Shown here one piece after another: positions 1-7,631 of a DNA stretch of 10,195 bases. The notes under the pieces are model-generated. The model ran no database searches. It was given only the letters and a program-made list of their open reading frames with translations, and was not told the origin of the DNA. Both the position numbers and the translations under genes were made by a program. Positions within the stretch are counted from its first letter, which is position 1; each line of letters opens with the position of its first letter. Origin of the DNA: Micrococcaceae bacterium UBA6021 (GTDB lineage Bacteria > Actinomycetota > Actinomycetes > Actinomycetales > Micrococcaceae); NCBI GenBank assembly GCA_002427975.1, contig DIZT01000132.1:13876-24070 (forward strand), in the 5' to 3' direction.

Positions 1-53
1 TCACGCCCGATCACGAGATTGGCGCCCACAGCGGCAAGCAAGGTGATCGTCAT
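1..53 (-). CDS. dfrA: Dihydrofolate reductase, N-terminal fragment (cut by window edge)
   Basis: Only the first 17 codons are present, starting at ATG 53 and running off the left edge. They read [17 protein letters not shown], which has the usual start of bacterial dihydrofolate reductase: a first beta strand, then AAVG and the VIGR segment that leads into the dihydrofolate/NADPH site. The start ATG overlaps the thyA stop as ATGA, so translation is probably coupled to thyA. The enzyme reduces dihydrofolate to tetrahydrofolate with NADPH in the cytoplasm and so recycles the dihydrofolate that ThyA produces. Identification rests on the short N-terminus plus the very common thyA-dfrA gene pair; the catalytic residues lie outside the window. 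Confidence 0.85.
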   Translation of the reverse strand, partial: MTITLLAAVGANLVIGR

Positions 54-853
54 ACGGCGATCGGGGCCTTGATCGTGGGGTGGTGCTGGTAGCCCACCAC
101 TTCGAAGTCCTCGAGCGTGTAGTCGAAGATCGACGCCGGCTTCCGGATGATCTTCAGCTGCGGGTATTCGTACGGCTCACGGTCCAGCTGTTTGAGGACC
201 TGGTCCATGTGGTTCTCGTAGATGTGGACATCGCCGCCGGTCCACACAAACTCGCCGGGCTCCAACCCCACCTGCTGGGCGATCATGCACGTGAGCAGGG
301 CGTAGGAGGCGATATTGAAGGGCACGCCCAGGAACATGTCGGCGGAGCGCTGGTAGAGCTGGCAGGAAAGTTTGCCGTCGGCCACGTAGAACTGGAAGAA
401 GGCGTGGCACGGGGGCAGCGCCATGTCTTTGAGCTCGGAGACGTTCCACGCGGACACGATGTGCCGGCGCGAATCCGGGTTGGTTTTGAGGTTCTCCACC
501 AGCTCGGCGATCTGGTCAATATGGCCGCCGTCAGGGGTGGGCCAGCTGCGCCACTGGACACCGTACACGGGGCCGAGTTCGCCTTCAGGGTCAGCCCACT
601 CGTTCCAGATGCTCACCCCCTGGTCCTGCATCCACTTGACGTTCGATTCGCCGCGCAGGAACCACAACAGCTCTACTGCCACGGACTTGAAATGCACGCG
701 TTTGGTGGTGATCAGCGGGAAACTCCGGCCAAGGTCAAAGCGGAGTTGACGGCCGAAAACGCTGGTGGTTCCGGTGCCCGTGCGGTCGGATTTGTGCGTG
801 CCATGGGCCAGGACATCGCGCAGGAGGTCTTCATAAGGCGTCGGGATGCTCAC
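50..853 (-). CDS. thyA: Thymidylate synthase ThyA
   Basis: The enzyme converts dUMP plus 5,10-methylenetetrahydrofolate to dTMP plus dihydrofolate. The 267-residue product is close to the 264 residues of E. coli ThyA and every key segment is present: DRTGTGT with the phosphate-binding Arg24, RRHIVSAWN with Arg129/Arg130, the nucleophile Cys149 in [25 protein letters not shown] (Arg169, Asp172, Asn180) and DVHIYENH (His210, Tyr212). These sit three positions later than in E. coli. The start is GTG at 853. No Shine-Dalgarno sequence precedes it; instead TAGACT lies exactly 6 nt upstream, so the mRNA may be leaderless. The stop overlaps the dfrA start by 4 bp. The gene looks intact and no frameshift is seen. 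Confidence 0.98.
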   Translation of the reverse strand: MSIPTPYEDLLRDVLAHGTHKSDRTGTGTTSVFGRQLRFDLGRSFPLITTKRVHFKSVAVELLWFLRGESNVKWMQDQGVSIWNEWADPEGELGPVYGVQWRSWPTPDGGHIDQIAELVENLKTNPDSRRHIVSAWNVSELKDMALPPCHAFFQFYVADGKLSCQLYQRSADMFLGVPFNIASYALLTCMIAQQVGLEPGEFVWTGGDVHIYENHMDQVLKQLDREPYEYPQLKIIRKPASIFDYTLEDFEVVGYQHHPTIKAPIAV

Positions 854-859
854 GGCTAA

Positions 860-865
860 AGTCTA
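860..865 (-). promoter_or_regulatory. Candidate -10 element of a leaderless thyA promoter
   Basis: On the minus strand TAGACT (TAnnnT) is followed by 6 nt, TTAGCC, and then the thyA GTG. This distance would place transcription start on or next to the initiator codon. There is no ribosome-binding sequence between them. The -35 side is weak: at a 17-bp spacing the hexamer is GGGGAT. Inferred from spacing only. Confidence 0.45.
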
Positions 866-907
866 CCGGCCCGTGCTCGGCCATCCCCGCAATGGGCCGA
901 GGGCTTG

Positions 908-926
908 CCGCAGCGTTTGGCTGCGG
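908..926 (-). terminator. Hairpin after gntR, possible terminator
   Basis: CCGCAGC and GCTGCGG form a perfect 7-bp stem around a 5-nt loop, 12 bp beyond the gntR stop and upstream of thyA. Neither strand has a T-run after the stem, so this is not a textbook intrinsic terminator. It may still separate the gntR operon from thyA. Confidence 0.45.
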
Positions 927-938
927 GCGCACATCGGT

Positions 939-1328
939 TCAGGGGTTCCTCAGCTTGCCGCGGACCAGATCCAGCAGCAGCTCATCGGTAAGCCGGGCGT
1001 CGCGGCCGGCGTTGATCAAAAGGTCGACGGCGGCAGTCACCGCTTCCGGCACCGGCCCGCCTGCCCGACTGGCGCCGCCCGGTGCCGGCTGCGCGACGAC
1101 GGTGCCGTTCCGCCGTCGGGATTCAATGAGGCCAGCCGCCTCGAGTTCCTTGTAGGCGCGCCCCACCGTTCCGGCGGCGATGCCCAGATCGGCGGCCAGG
1201 CTACGGACGGTGGGCAGCCGGCTTCCGGCGGTGAGCGTTCCGGTGGCGATAAGGGAGCTGATCTGCGAGCGGATTTGCTCATACGGCGGGGTTGCGGAAC
1301 GCAGGTCCACGGAGATACCGGCGTTCAC
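939..1328 (-). CDS. GntR-family transcriptional regulator (YtrA-like)
   Basis: This is a 129-residue regulator. Residues about 6-80 form a GntR winged helix: PPYEQIRSQISSLIATGTL, then GSRLPTVRSLAADLGIAAGT, then VGRAYKELEAAGLIES and the wing RRRNGTVV. The remaining ~50 residues are a short, mostly helical tail, too small for the FadR or UTRA effector domains and typical of the YtrA subfamily, which usually controls neighbouring transporter or membrane-protein genes. The GTG start at 1328 overlaps the stop of the upstream membrane-protein gene as GTGA, indicating translational coupling. A longer reading from further upstream would run over that gene and adds non-homologous sequence. The likely target is its own operon, through the palindrome at 3027-3046. 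The effector is unknown. Confidence 0.93.
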   Translation of the reverse strand: MNAGISVDLRSATPPYEQIRSQISSLIATGTLTAGSRLPTVRSLAADLGIAAGTVGRAYKELEAAGLIESRRRNGTVVAQPAPGGASRAGGPVPEAVTAAVDLLINAGRDARLTDELLLDLVRGKLRNP

Positions 1329-3001
1329 CGCGCCCCTTCCCGGACAGGTTTCGCCGGAGTGGCCGGAGTCCGGGCAAAACCCTTGACCGGGATGACCGCG
1401 ATCAGCATGCCGGCGGCCGCGAGCAGTGCGCCGGCCCAGGTTGTCGCCGGCAGACCCAGCAGGGGCGGCAAGGCGTTGCTGGCCGTCATCAGGAGCACGC
1501 CGCCCTGGGCTGTGCAATAGGCGGCCATCGTCCGCACCACACGATGGACCGTGATGGCCCGGAGCGCCGCGTCCAGGCCGTGGATGTCGGTGGAAATACT
1601 GCGACGCCGCCGGGCGGCAACAACCGGCATGCCTGCGATGGCCGCGACGGCCGCCGTCGCCACCGCTGCGATCACCCAGCCGGAAGAGCCATCGGGCCTG
1701 CTGAGGACGTCGTCAAACCCGGCCTCCCGCAGTTCCCCCTCACCCGCAGCAGTATGCACCATGATCACGCTGAAGAGCACGACGGCGACGATCGCCGTGG
1801 TGAGTAGGGCCGGGCTGACTACTTGCCGCGGCCAGGTCCTGGGTATCCCCTGGGTGCCATAGTTGTGTTGGAGCAGCAACTCTCCGGCCCCTGTTACCAG
1901 CAGGACCACTGCCGCCATCAGCGCGACGAATAGCACCGGCAGCCCCGAAAGTCCGGCGCCGGGGGCAGGGAAACCGGACACAAGCAATGCCAGCGCAGCG
2001 GCTGCTACGGGGGCCAGCGCCATGGCTGCCCCAACGGAAACTACAAGACGGGTCGCCGCATGGGCGGCAGCCGGTGATTCTGTGAGCGCCTGCCGGCCGC
2101 GGCCGCTGCCGCTGGCCTGGACGCTAGGCAGCCTGGGTGGCGCCCACACCCACATCGCCAGCAGCACCAAAAGCACCACCAGCCCGGCCGCGTTGGTCCA
2201 GCCGCTTGCGTTCGCGGCCGGGTCCGGCCGGGCCGCGAAATTTCCTGCCACCGCAGCCAGCCCGGCGGCAATGGTTGCGACGGTCCTCAGGAGCCTGTTC
2301 ATGGCGATCGTCCGCAGCAGATCGTTCTCCGCCGCATCCAGAGCTTCGAGTTGCTTTCGGTGGCTAATGAGCTTGAGAACCAGTGCCGTTCCAAGGGCCA
2401 GAGTCAGCCAGGCGGCGCCCAGGCAGGCGGCAAGAACCGAACCCTGGATCCGGCCGTCGCCACCGACGCTGGGGAAGCCGTTGGGTCCTTCCTGCTGGGT
2501 GCCGTACGCGATTGCTTCGTAGGCGGGAAGGCCGGCCACAAAGCCAATCTGCAGCGCCGAGCCCACAAAGATCGCCGCTGCAGTCCAGGCGAGGCTACGG
2601 GGCAGGAAGTCCCGGATGCGGCGGATCTCCAGCGAGGCCGCCCTGCGGGGGAGTCGCGGACCGGGATAGCTCAGCTGCCCAACGGCATGGACGGCGAGGC
2701 AGCCAAGGACCGGCCACGCCAGGGCTCCCAGGATGCCCGGGGGCGTAGTCAGGGTGGGCAATGTGTTGCCCGCCGGGAGAATGCCGGCATTTCCCGCCGG
2801 CTGTAGGGAGCTCGCCAACCATCCGATCACACCGATCCACAGTGCGTGCTGGGAAACCGTCGCTACCGTGGTCCCGCCGCCCGGGGCCCTGATCACCCAC
2901 CGCAGCACCAGATACACGCCGGCGGCCAACAAAAAGGGCCACAACACGACCATCGGCGGCACGTTCGTGAGCGTCAGTTCGAAACCACCGAGACCACGCA
3001 C
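1325..3001 (-). CDS. Polytopic membrane protein with internal duplication, GntR-operon partner
   Basis: The 558-residue product is very hydrophobic, with about 13 candidate membrane spans (for example near residues 17-37, 90-111, 137-157, 186-211, 271-287, 316-343, 352-376, 396-417, 441-463, 494-513 and 520-540). It seems to be two related halves, roughly 49-288 and 314-539. The clearest shared element is LDAAENDLLRTIAMNRLLRT at 221-240 against LDAALRAITVHRVVRT at 476-491, each preceded by a basic loop and followed by a span. No ATPase, protease or other catalytic motif was found, and I do not recognise the family. The start is GTG 3001, with GGGGGA 4 nt upstream; Met17 is a weaker alternative. 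It is the first gene of an operon with gntR, so it is probably repressed by that regulator. A role in membrane transport or envelope stress is a guess from context. Confidence 0.85.
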   Translation of the reverse strand: MRGLGGFELTLTNVPPMVVLWPFLLAAGVYLVLRWVIRAPGGGTTVATVSQHALWIGVIGWLASSLQPAGNAGILPAGNTLPTLTTPPGILGALAWPVLGCLAVHAVGQLSYPGPRLPRRAASLEIRRIRDFLPRSLAWTAAAIFVGSALQIGFVAGLPAYEAIAYGTQQEGPNGFPSVGGDGRIQGSVLAACLGAAWLTLALGTALVLKLISHRKQLEALDAAENDLLRTIAMNRLLRTVATIAAGLAAVAGNFAARPDPAANASGWTNAAGLVVLLVLLAMWVWAPPRLPSVQASGSGRGRQALTESPAAAHAATRLVVSVGAAMALAPVAAAALALLVSGFPAPGAGLSGLPVLFVALMAAVVLLVTGAGELLLQHNYGTQGIPRTWPRQVVSPALLTTAIVAVVLFSVIMVHTAAGEGELREAGFDDVLSRPDGSSGWVIAAVATAAVAAIAGMPVVAARRRRSISTDIHGLDAALRAITVHRVVRTMAAYCTAQGGVLLMTASNALPPLLGLPATTWAGALLAAAGMLIAVIPVKGFARTPATPAKPVREGAR

Positions 3002-3026
3002 ATCATCCCCCAGGGTTGGGCATCAA

Positions 3027-3046
3027 TGTACTAAGTATTTGATACA
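3027..3046. promoter_or_regulatory. Candidate GntR operator and promoter of the membrane protein-gntR operon
   Basis: The 20-bp sequence TGTACTAAGTATTTGATACA is an imperfect palindrome with 7 of 10 base pairs matching and perfect TGTA/TACA ends. It lies in an AT-rich island in a GC-rich region, 26 bp upstream of the GTG start. GntR regulators generally bind palindromes of the GT...AC type. On the minus strand TACATT (3030-3025) could be the -10 element, which would put the operator over the promoter as expected for autorepression. No good -35 hexamer is visible. The assignment to this regulator is inferred. Confidence 0.5.
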
Positions 3047-3083
3047 AACATCTCCGGGTCAACAGCCCGTGTGCCCGGGAACC

Positions 3084-4052
3084 TCAGTCGTCGAAGGGTT
3101 TGAACTGCTCAACTGCCACGATGCGGTGCTTGCGGTCGACGGCCACGTGGCACACCACCAACTCGCCAGGTGACAGGTAGGGGTCTGAGTCCGGCAGGAG
3201 CGCACGCAAACGCCCTGGCATATGCTTGCCCAGCTGGGCCATCACCGTAGGCAGTGCCGGACGATGCGTGCAGACGGCGACTGGTCGCTGCTTGTCCAGG
3301 AGGGCTTCAATGACGGCGGCGGTTTTTTTGGGCGTCCTGGTGTGCCGGTGTTCTGTCAGCGCGTCCACCAGTTTGACCTTGGCCCCTGTTGCCCTCAGGT
3401 ACGGCGCCACCGTGGACACACAGCGCTGCCAGGGACTGGTCACTACACGCGGCGGCTTCCAGGCCTGCAACAGCCGGCCGACAGCCTGCGCCTGCCTGAT
3501 CCCCGTCGCGGCAAGGGGCCGTTCACCCTCGGCTTTGGACCAGGACGAGCGGGGCTTGGCCTTTGCATGCCGCACCACGATCAGCGGCCACGTGTTTAGT
3601 TCACCGCGTTTATGTGCGGCCTGCAGGTGCTCCAGGGGGACGACGTCGGACGGGTTGGTCAGCAGCCCGGCGGCCGTTTCAGGGGCGCACCACACCACAC
3701 GGTCCACCTCCTTGCCATCTGGAACGAGGCGGGCACCGTTGACGTGGACCGCCCAGTAATGCACCACTTTCAGTCCTGACGACACCCGGTAGTGGATGGG
3801 CGGCAGGGGAATGCCCAGAGGTGCCGAAAGCCCGATCTCCTCCTGGACCTCACGGGCCGCGCATTCGGGAATTGTCTCGCCGGCGTCGATCTTGCCCTTG
3901 GGCCAGGACCAGTCGTCATACTGCGGACGGTGGATGAGGAGGACCTCCAGGCCTTCCGAGTTGATACGCCACGGCACGGCCCCGGCCGCGACAACGGCAA
4001 CCGCTTCGCCGGGATGCTCTGCCTGGTCTGCTACGAGGATGTCGCTCGCCAA
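3084..4052 (-). CDS. mutT1: MutT1-like Nudix hydrolase / histidine phosphatase
   Basis: The 322-residue protein has two domains. Residues about 17-145 form a Nudix hydrolase with a perfect Nudix box at 53-75 (Gly53, Glu59, Arg67-Glu68, Glu71-Glu72, Gly74). Residues about 155-322 form a histidine-phosphatase domain with Arg161-His162-Ala163 as the catalytic RHG-type motif, Arg210, Glu234 and a second histidine, His263 in CTHRP. This architecture matches mycobacterial MutT1, which degrades 8-oxo-(d)GTP and related nucleotides; the second domain removes phosphate from the products. The start is TTG 4052. It is forced, because an in-frame TGA lies at 4074-4076 and no ATG or GTG occurs between. 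The gene begins 10 bp after the ppk stop, so the two are one transcription unit. Codons 242-243 lie in a run of seven A. Confidence 0.9.
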   Translation of the reverse strand: MASDILVADQAEHPGEAVAVVAAGAVPWRINSEGLEVLLIHRPQYDDWSWPKGKIDAGETIPECAAREVQEEIGLSAPLGIPLPPIHYRVSSGLKVVHYWAVHVNGARLVPDGKEVDRVVWCAPETAAGLLTNPSDVVPLEHLQAAHKRGELNTWPLIVVRHAKAKPRSSWSKAEGERPLAATGIRQAQAVGRLLQAWKPPRVVTSPWQRCVSTVAPYLRATGAKVKLVDALTEHRHTRTPKKTAAVIEALLDKQRPVAVCTHRPALPTVMAQLGKHMPGRLRALLPDSDPYLSPGELVVCHVAVDRKHRIVAVEQFKPFDD

Positions 4053-4062
4053 CGCCGTGGCC

Positions 4063-6312
4063 CTACCGCCGGCTCAGGCTGCGCTGGCGGGTGCGCGATT
4101 CCAACAGCCACGACTGGATGTCATCGAGGTGGCTCCCGTCGTCGGCAATGTGGTGCCGGTTCCAGAGGCCCTGGTTGTCCAGATGCCAGCTGGCTGTCGC
4201 GGGATCCATGTAGCGGCGCAGCAGGTCCAGGACGTAGGTGATGTCCTCAGCATTGGACAGCTGGACGAGCGCCTCGACCCTGCGGTCCAGGTTCCGGTGC
4301 ATCATATCGGCCGAGCCGATGTAGACCACAGGATCGCCGCCGTTGGCGAAGGCGAACACCCGTGAGTGTTCCAGGAAGCGTCCCAGCACCGAGCGCACGG
4401 TGATGTTGTCGCTGAGGCCCGGGACACCGGGACGCAGCGAGCAGATGCCGCGCACAATGACGTGCACCATCACGCCGGCCTGGGAAGCACGGTAGAGGGA
4501 GTCGATGATTGCTTCATCCACTATGGAGTTGACCTTGATCTGAACCCTGGCCGCCAGCCCGGCCCGGGCGTTGCGGATCTCGGTCTCGATACGGTCGATC
4601 AGGCCGGAGCGGACCGAGCGGGGAGCCACCAGGAGACGCTTGAAGGTGGACTTCGGCGCGTAGCCGGAGAGCTGGTTGAACAGCTTGGACAGGTCCTCAC
4701 CCACCTGGTTGTTGGCCGTCAGCAGGCCAAGGTCCTCGTAGTAGCGGGCTGTTCGGGGGTGGTAGTTGCCGGTGCCGATGTGGCAGTAGCGGCGCAGCCC
4801 GTCCACTTCCTGGCGGACCACCAGCGACAGCTTGCAGTGGGTTTTCAGGCCCACGATGCCGTAGACCACGTGGACGCCGGCCTGTTCGAGCTTGCGGGCC
4901 CAGGAGATGTTGGCCTGCTCATCGAACCTGGCCTTGATCTCCACCAGGGCCAGCACCTGCTTGCCGGCCTCGGCGGCATCGATCAGTGCGTCAACAATGG
5001 GGGAGTCGCCCGACGTCCGGTACAGGGTCTGCTTGATGGCCTGGACCTTGGGGTCTGCGGCCGCCTGTTCCAGGAACGCCTGCACCGAGGTGGAGAAGGA
5101 GTCGTACGGGTGGTGCAGCAGGATGTCGCGACGGCGCATGGCCGAGAAAACGTTGGCAGCCTTGGACGTCTCGGACTCGTTGAGGAACCGGGACGTGTGC
5201 GGCATGTGCTTGGGGTAATGAAGGTCAGCACGGTCAATTCCGGCGATGACCGACAGGCCGCGGAGGTCCAACGGAGCCGGGAGCGAGTAGACCTCGGACT
5301 CTTCAACTCCCAGTTCGCGGATGAGCAGGGCGCGGATGTTGGGGTTGATGTCGTGGGTGACCTCGAGGCGGACGGGCGGGCCGAACCGGCGGCGCAGCAG
5401 TTCCTTCTCCAGCGCCTGCAGGAGGTTCTCGGCGTCGTCCTCTTCCACTTCCAGGTCCTCGTTGCGGGTGACGCGGAAGATGTGGTGTTCCAGGACTTCC
5501 ATGCCGGCGAAGAGCTTGTCCAGATGGACGGCGATGACTTCCTCAAGCGCAATAAAGCGCGCCACGCGTCCCGGTATGGCCCCGGCCCGTGGACCGTCGA
5601 TGGAGATCAGGCGGGGAAGCTGGTCCGGAACCTTGAGGCGGGCGAAGAGTTCCTTGTCGCTGACGGGGTTGCGCACCACCACGGCCAGGTTGAGGGACAG
5701 CCCCGAAATGTAGGGGAACGGGTGTGCCGGGTCCACAGCCAGAGGGGTCAGGATCGGGAAGACCTTTTCCGCGAACATGGCACTGAGCTGCTGCTTGGCG
5801 GCGTCGTCCAGTTCGTCCCAGTGCATCAGGTGGATGTGCTCATAGGCCAGGGCGGGGCGGATCTGCTCCGCATAGACCTGGGCATGGCGCTGCTGGAGGC
5901 GGTGTGCTTCGTCGCCGATCTTCTCCAGCACCTCGACGGGGCTGAGGCCGGCGGGGGAGGGCACGGCGAGGCCGGTGGCGATGCGCCGCTTCAGGCCAGC
6001 CACGCGGACCATAAAGAACTCGTCCAGGTTGGACGCGAAGATGGACAGGAAGGCCACGCGTTCCAGCAGGTGGAGGGTGGGATCTTCGGCGAGTTCCAGG
6101 ACGCGGGAGTTGAAAGCGAGCCAACTGAGTTCGCGGTCCAGGAAACGGTCAGGCCGGATGTCCCCTTCGGGCAAAAGGTTGGGCGCAAACTCGGGGATGT
6201 CGATCCGGTCCTGGGTTGCACGCGAGGCAGGGACTTCGGATGAGCCGAAGCGAGCGCGCACCGACGCTGAAGCGCCCTCGGACGTGACTGTTCCGGCGGG
6301 TTCCGGTTTCAT
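4063..6312 (-). CDS. ppk: Polyphosphate kinase PPK1
   Basis: PPK1 reversibly transfers the gamma phosphate of ATP to the end of a polyphosphate chain. The 749-residue product has the full family order: an N-terminal domain starting at [18 protein letters not shown] (about 56-73), the head domain, and two phospholipase-D-like C-terminal domains. The histidine matching the autophosphorylated His435 of E. coli is His492 in GLKTHCKL; His511 in [10 protein letters not shown] matches His454; and His649 in [10 protein letters not shown] matches His592, with the same spacings of 19 and 157 residues. The first ~50 residues are a variable, probably disordered extension. ATG 6312 is chosen because GAGGAG lies 5 nt before it; the frame stays open upstream to an ATG at 6396 but without a binding site. 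mutT1 follows 10 bp downstream. Confidence 0.97.
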   Translation of the reverse strand: MKPEPAGTVTSEGASASVRARFGSSEVPASRATQDRIDIPEFAPNLLPEGDIRPDRFLDRELSWLAFNSRVLELAEDPTLHLLERVAFLSIFASNLDEFFMVRVAGLKRRIATGLAVPSPAGLSPVEVLEKIGDEAHRLQQRHAQVYAEQIRPALAYEHIHLMHWDELDDAAKQQLSAMFAEKVFPILTPLAVDPAHPFPYISGLSLNLAVVVRNPVSDKELFARLKVPDQLPRLISIDGPRAGAIPGRVARFIALEEVIAVHLDKLFAGMEVLEHHIFRVTRNEDLEVEEDDAENLLQALEKELLRRRFGPPVRLEVTHDINPNIRALLIRELGVEESEVYSLPAPLDLRGLSVIAGIDRADLHYPKHMPHTSRFLNESETSKAANVFSAMRRRDILLHHPYDSFSTSVQAFLEQAAADPKVQAIKQTLYRTSGDSPIVDALIDAAEAGKQVLALVEIKARFDEQANISWARKLEQAGVHVVYGIVGLKTHCKLSLVVRQEVDGLRRYCHIGTGNYHPRTARYYEDLGLLTANNQVGEDLSKLFNQLSGYAPKSTFKRLLVAPRSVRSGLIDRIETEIRNARAGLAARVQIKVNSIVDEAIIDSLYRASQAGVMVHVIVRGICSLRPGVPGLSDNITVRSVLGRFLEHSRVFAFANGGDPVVYIGSADMMHRNLDRRVEALVQLSNAEDITYVLDLLRRYMDPATASWHLDNQGLWNRHHIADDGSHLDDIQSWLLESRTRQRSLSRR

Positions 6313-6317
6313 GGTCT

Positions 6318-6323
6318 CTCCTC
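6318..6323 (-). promoter_or_regulatory. Ribosome-binding site of ppk
   Basis: GAGGAG sits 5 nt before ATG 6312 on the minus strand, inside the purine stretch AAGAGGAGAGA. It decides the start of ppk over the in-frame ATG at 6396. Confidence 0.85.
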
Positions 6324-6429
6324 TTACCTGGCGCTTGATGCTGGCCCACGGCCGGCGCGGTTCTCTACCAACCTTACAATCAATCAGCATGCACAAGCCC
6401 TGGATTTCGGGCGATTCGAAGCCATCAGT

Positions 6430-6457
6430 GCCACAGGTGGGCTAGCCCACCCGTGGC
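6430..6457 (-). terminator. Strong hairpin after mshD, probable terminator
   Basis: GCCACAGGTGGGC and GCCCACCCGTGGC pair over 13 positions with a single mismatch, closing on a central CTAG. The stem begins 4 bp beyond the mshD stop. There is no T-tract on either strand, so termination may be weak or assisted by a factor. It separates mshD from ppk. Confidence 0.6.
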
Positions 6458-6461
6458 GGCA

Positions 6462-7433
6462 CTAGACGGCGGCCAGCGGCCCGTACATCACGTCCATATC
6501 CCAACGTGTGAAGCCCAGGCCCCGGTAGAGGGAAACGGCGGCCGTGTTGTCTGCATCCGTGTAGAGCATGACGGCGTGCAGCCCCAGACCCTGTAGGTAC
6601 CTGATGCCCGCCACCGTGAGCGCCTTGCCCAGGCCCATGCCCTGGGCAGCCGGGGTGACGCCCACCGCGTAGACCTCCCCGATCGCCGGGTGTGCTCCGT
6701 GGCGCGGATGCACCTTGGTCCAGTGGAATCCGAGCAAGCTGTCCCCGGTGTCCACCGCCAGCAGGAAGCCGGCGGGGTCAAACCAATCCTCCGCCATCCG
6801 GGCGTCCAGGTCCGCTCGGGTCATCGAGCCCTGCTCAGGGTGGTGGGAAAAGGCGGCGCGGTTCGCGGCCAGCCAGCGGTCCTCGTCCTGGCCCGGCACG
6901 AAGGCGCGGAGTGTGGCGCCGTCCGGAAGGCCGACGTCGGGCAGTTCGGCAGTGGCGGTGGTCAGCCGCATCTTCCAGAGCTCGCGCACCGGACCGTAGC
7001 CGTAGCGGGCGGCGAGGTCCGCTGCGGCTTCGTGGTTGCCGTGGGACCAGGCTTTCAGGCCGTCGAGGCCGCGCCCGGACTGGAGCGCGCCCACAAGCCG
7101 GTCCGCCACGCCCTGGTTGCGGTAGCTGGGATGGACGGCAATTTCCAGCACTCCGCTGCCGTCCGCTTCCTCCACAACAACTGCAAACCCGGCCAGGTCC
7201 TGGCCGGAGGAGGGGTCGGAGTCCTCATCCGGCGCGTACAAAGCAAGGGTCAGCAGGGAATGCTCAGCAGAGTCTCCGGCGCGCAGCGTCACCACTGTCT
7301 GTTCGGACAACGAGGGGTTGCCGTCGGATTCCTCGGCGGCTGCCAGGAGCGCCAGGCAGTCCTTCAGCAGTTGTTCTTCCACGCCACCGTGGACAACGAG
7401 GACGGGCCATTTTTCCGGGTGCGCAGGACTCAT
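6462..7433 (-). CDS. mshD: Mycothiol synthase MshD
   Basis: MshD acetylates the cysteine amine of Cys-GlcN-Ins with acetyl-CoA, the final step of mycothiol synthesis, the main low-molecular-weight thiol of Actinobacteria. The 323-residue protein is a tandem of two GNAT domains. The first (about 45-157) has the acetyl-CoA loop RNQGVA at 105-110. The second (about 172-320) has the stronger signature GEVYAVGV at 252-259 followed by QGMGLGKALT at 264-273, then LYTDADNTAAVSLYRGLGF. In MshD the second domain is the catalytic one. The start is ATG 7433. It has no Shine-Dalgarno sequence, but TAGCCT lies exactly 6 nt upstream, so translation may be leaderless. glnR lies upstream behind a hairpin; the glnR-mshD pair is also found in Mycobacterium. 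Confidence 0.96.
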   Translation of the reverse strand: MSPAHPEKWPVLVVHGGVEEQLLKDCLALLAAAEESDGNPSLSEQTVVTLRAGDSAEHSLLTLALYAPDEDSDPSSGQDLAGFAVVVEEADGSGVLEIAVHPSYRNQGVADRLVGALQSGRGLDGLKAWSHGNHEAAADLAARYGYGPVRELWKMRLTTATAELPDVGLPDGATLRAFVPGQDEDRWLAANRAAFSHHPEQGSMTRADLDARMAEDWFDPAGFLLAVDTGDSLLGFHWTKVHPRHGAHPAIGEVYAVGVTPAAQGMGLGKALTVAGIRYLQGLGLHAVMLYTDADNTAAVSLYRGLGFTRWDMDVMYGPLAAV

Positions 7434-7439
7434 GAGGCT

Positions 7440-7445
7440 AGGCTA
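7440..7445 (-). promoter_or_regulatory. Candidate -10 element of a leaderless mshD promoter
   Basis: On the minus strand TAGCCT is followed by AGCCTC and then the mshD ATG, the same 6-nt spacing as at thyA. An overlapping TATAGC two bases further upstream is an alternative. No clear -35 hexamer is seen. Confidence 0.4.
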
Positions 7446-7472
7446 TACGCCCCGGCCGGAAGGCGCTCCGAT

Positions 7473-7501
7473 TTGAAGACCGTCCGCCAGCTACGTATAG
7501 T
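7473..7501 (+). promoter_or_regulatory. Sigma70-type promoter for a plus-strand RNA
   Basis: TTGAAG (7473-7478; 4 of 6 consensus matches) and TATAGT (7496-7501; 5 of 6) are separated by exactly 17 bp. This is the best consensus promoter I found in the intergenic regions of the window. It points away from mshD and toward the stem-loop region, opposite to both flanking genes. The expected start is near 7506-7508. Confidence 0.6.
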
Positions 7502-7536
7502 CGGTATGTCACCCGGCAGTACCAGGCCGGGAGCGA

Positions 7537-7591
7537 GGGGGATCCACCAGTGGGGTGGCCTCGATACGTTCGACCCGTATGTCCTCCACCA
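7537..7591 (+). other. tRNA-like 3' half: T-arm, acceptor-like strand and CCA
   Basis: ATACG-TTCGACC-CGTAT (7564-7580) is a perfect 5-bp stem with a 7-nt loop that fits the tRNA T-loop rule TTCRANY and has the G53-C61 closing pair. It is followed directly by the 7-nt strand GTCCTCC, an A in the discriminator position, and CCA (7589-7591). A partner for the acceptor strand exists only at GGGGGAT (7537-7543; 5 Watson-Crick and 2 wobble pairs). That leaves one arm where a D-arm and an anticodon arm should be, so this is not a functional standard tRNA. It could be a remnant, a mimic or chance. Confidence 0.3.
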
Positions 7592-7596
7592 AGAAC

Positions 7597-7631
7597 GCAA
7601 CAGCCCCGGACCACCGGTCCGGGGCTGTTGC
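7597..7631. terminator. Perfect 16-bp terminator stem between glnR and mshD
   Basis: GCAACAGCCCCGGACC and GGTCCGGGGCTGTTGC are perfect reverse complements around a 3-nt loop. The stem lies 20 bp beyond the glnR stop and would also end the predicted plus-strand RNA, so it may act in both directions. No long T-tract follows on either strand; the plus strand continues TGTATCTC and the minus strand GTTCTTGG. Confidence 0.75.

Noticed and set aside
80..859. A 259-codon plus-strand frame opposite thyA
   Set aside because: It mirrors the codon structure of thyA; the composition is that of a shadow frame and it matches nothing I know.
3047..3083. A terminator between mutT1 and the membrane protein-gntR operon
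   Set aside because: Only a weak 4-bp CCCG/CGGG pairing is present just after the mutT1 stop, too short to call.
4366..6243. A 625-codon open frame on the plus strand opposite ppk
   Set aside because: It lies antisense to a complete, motif-rich PPK1. Its product has no recognisable domain, and long antisense frames are expected in GC-rich coding DNA.
6313..6396. A longer N-terminus for ppk from ATG 6396
   Set aside because: It has no ribosome-binding site and would cover the region expected to hold the promoter; ATG 6312 has an excellent site.
7509..7589. A 26-codon minus-strand frame (GTG 7589 to TGA 7511-7509) between glnR and mshD
   Set aside because: It starts just beyond the terminator stem, has no ribosome-binding site, and its third-position G/C (about 65 percent) is low for this genome. 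It is better explained as the reverse of the structured RNA.
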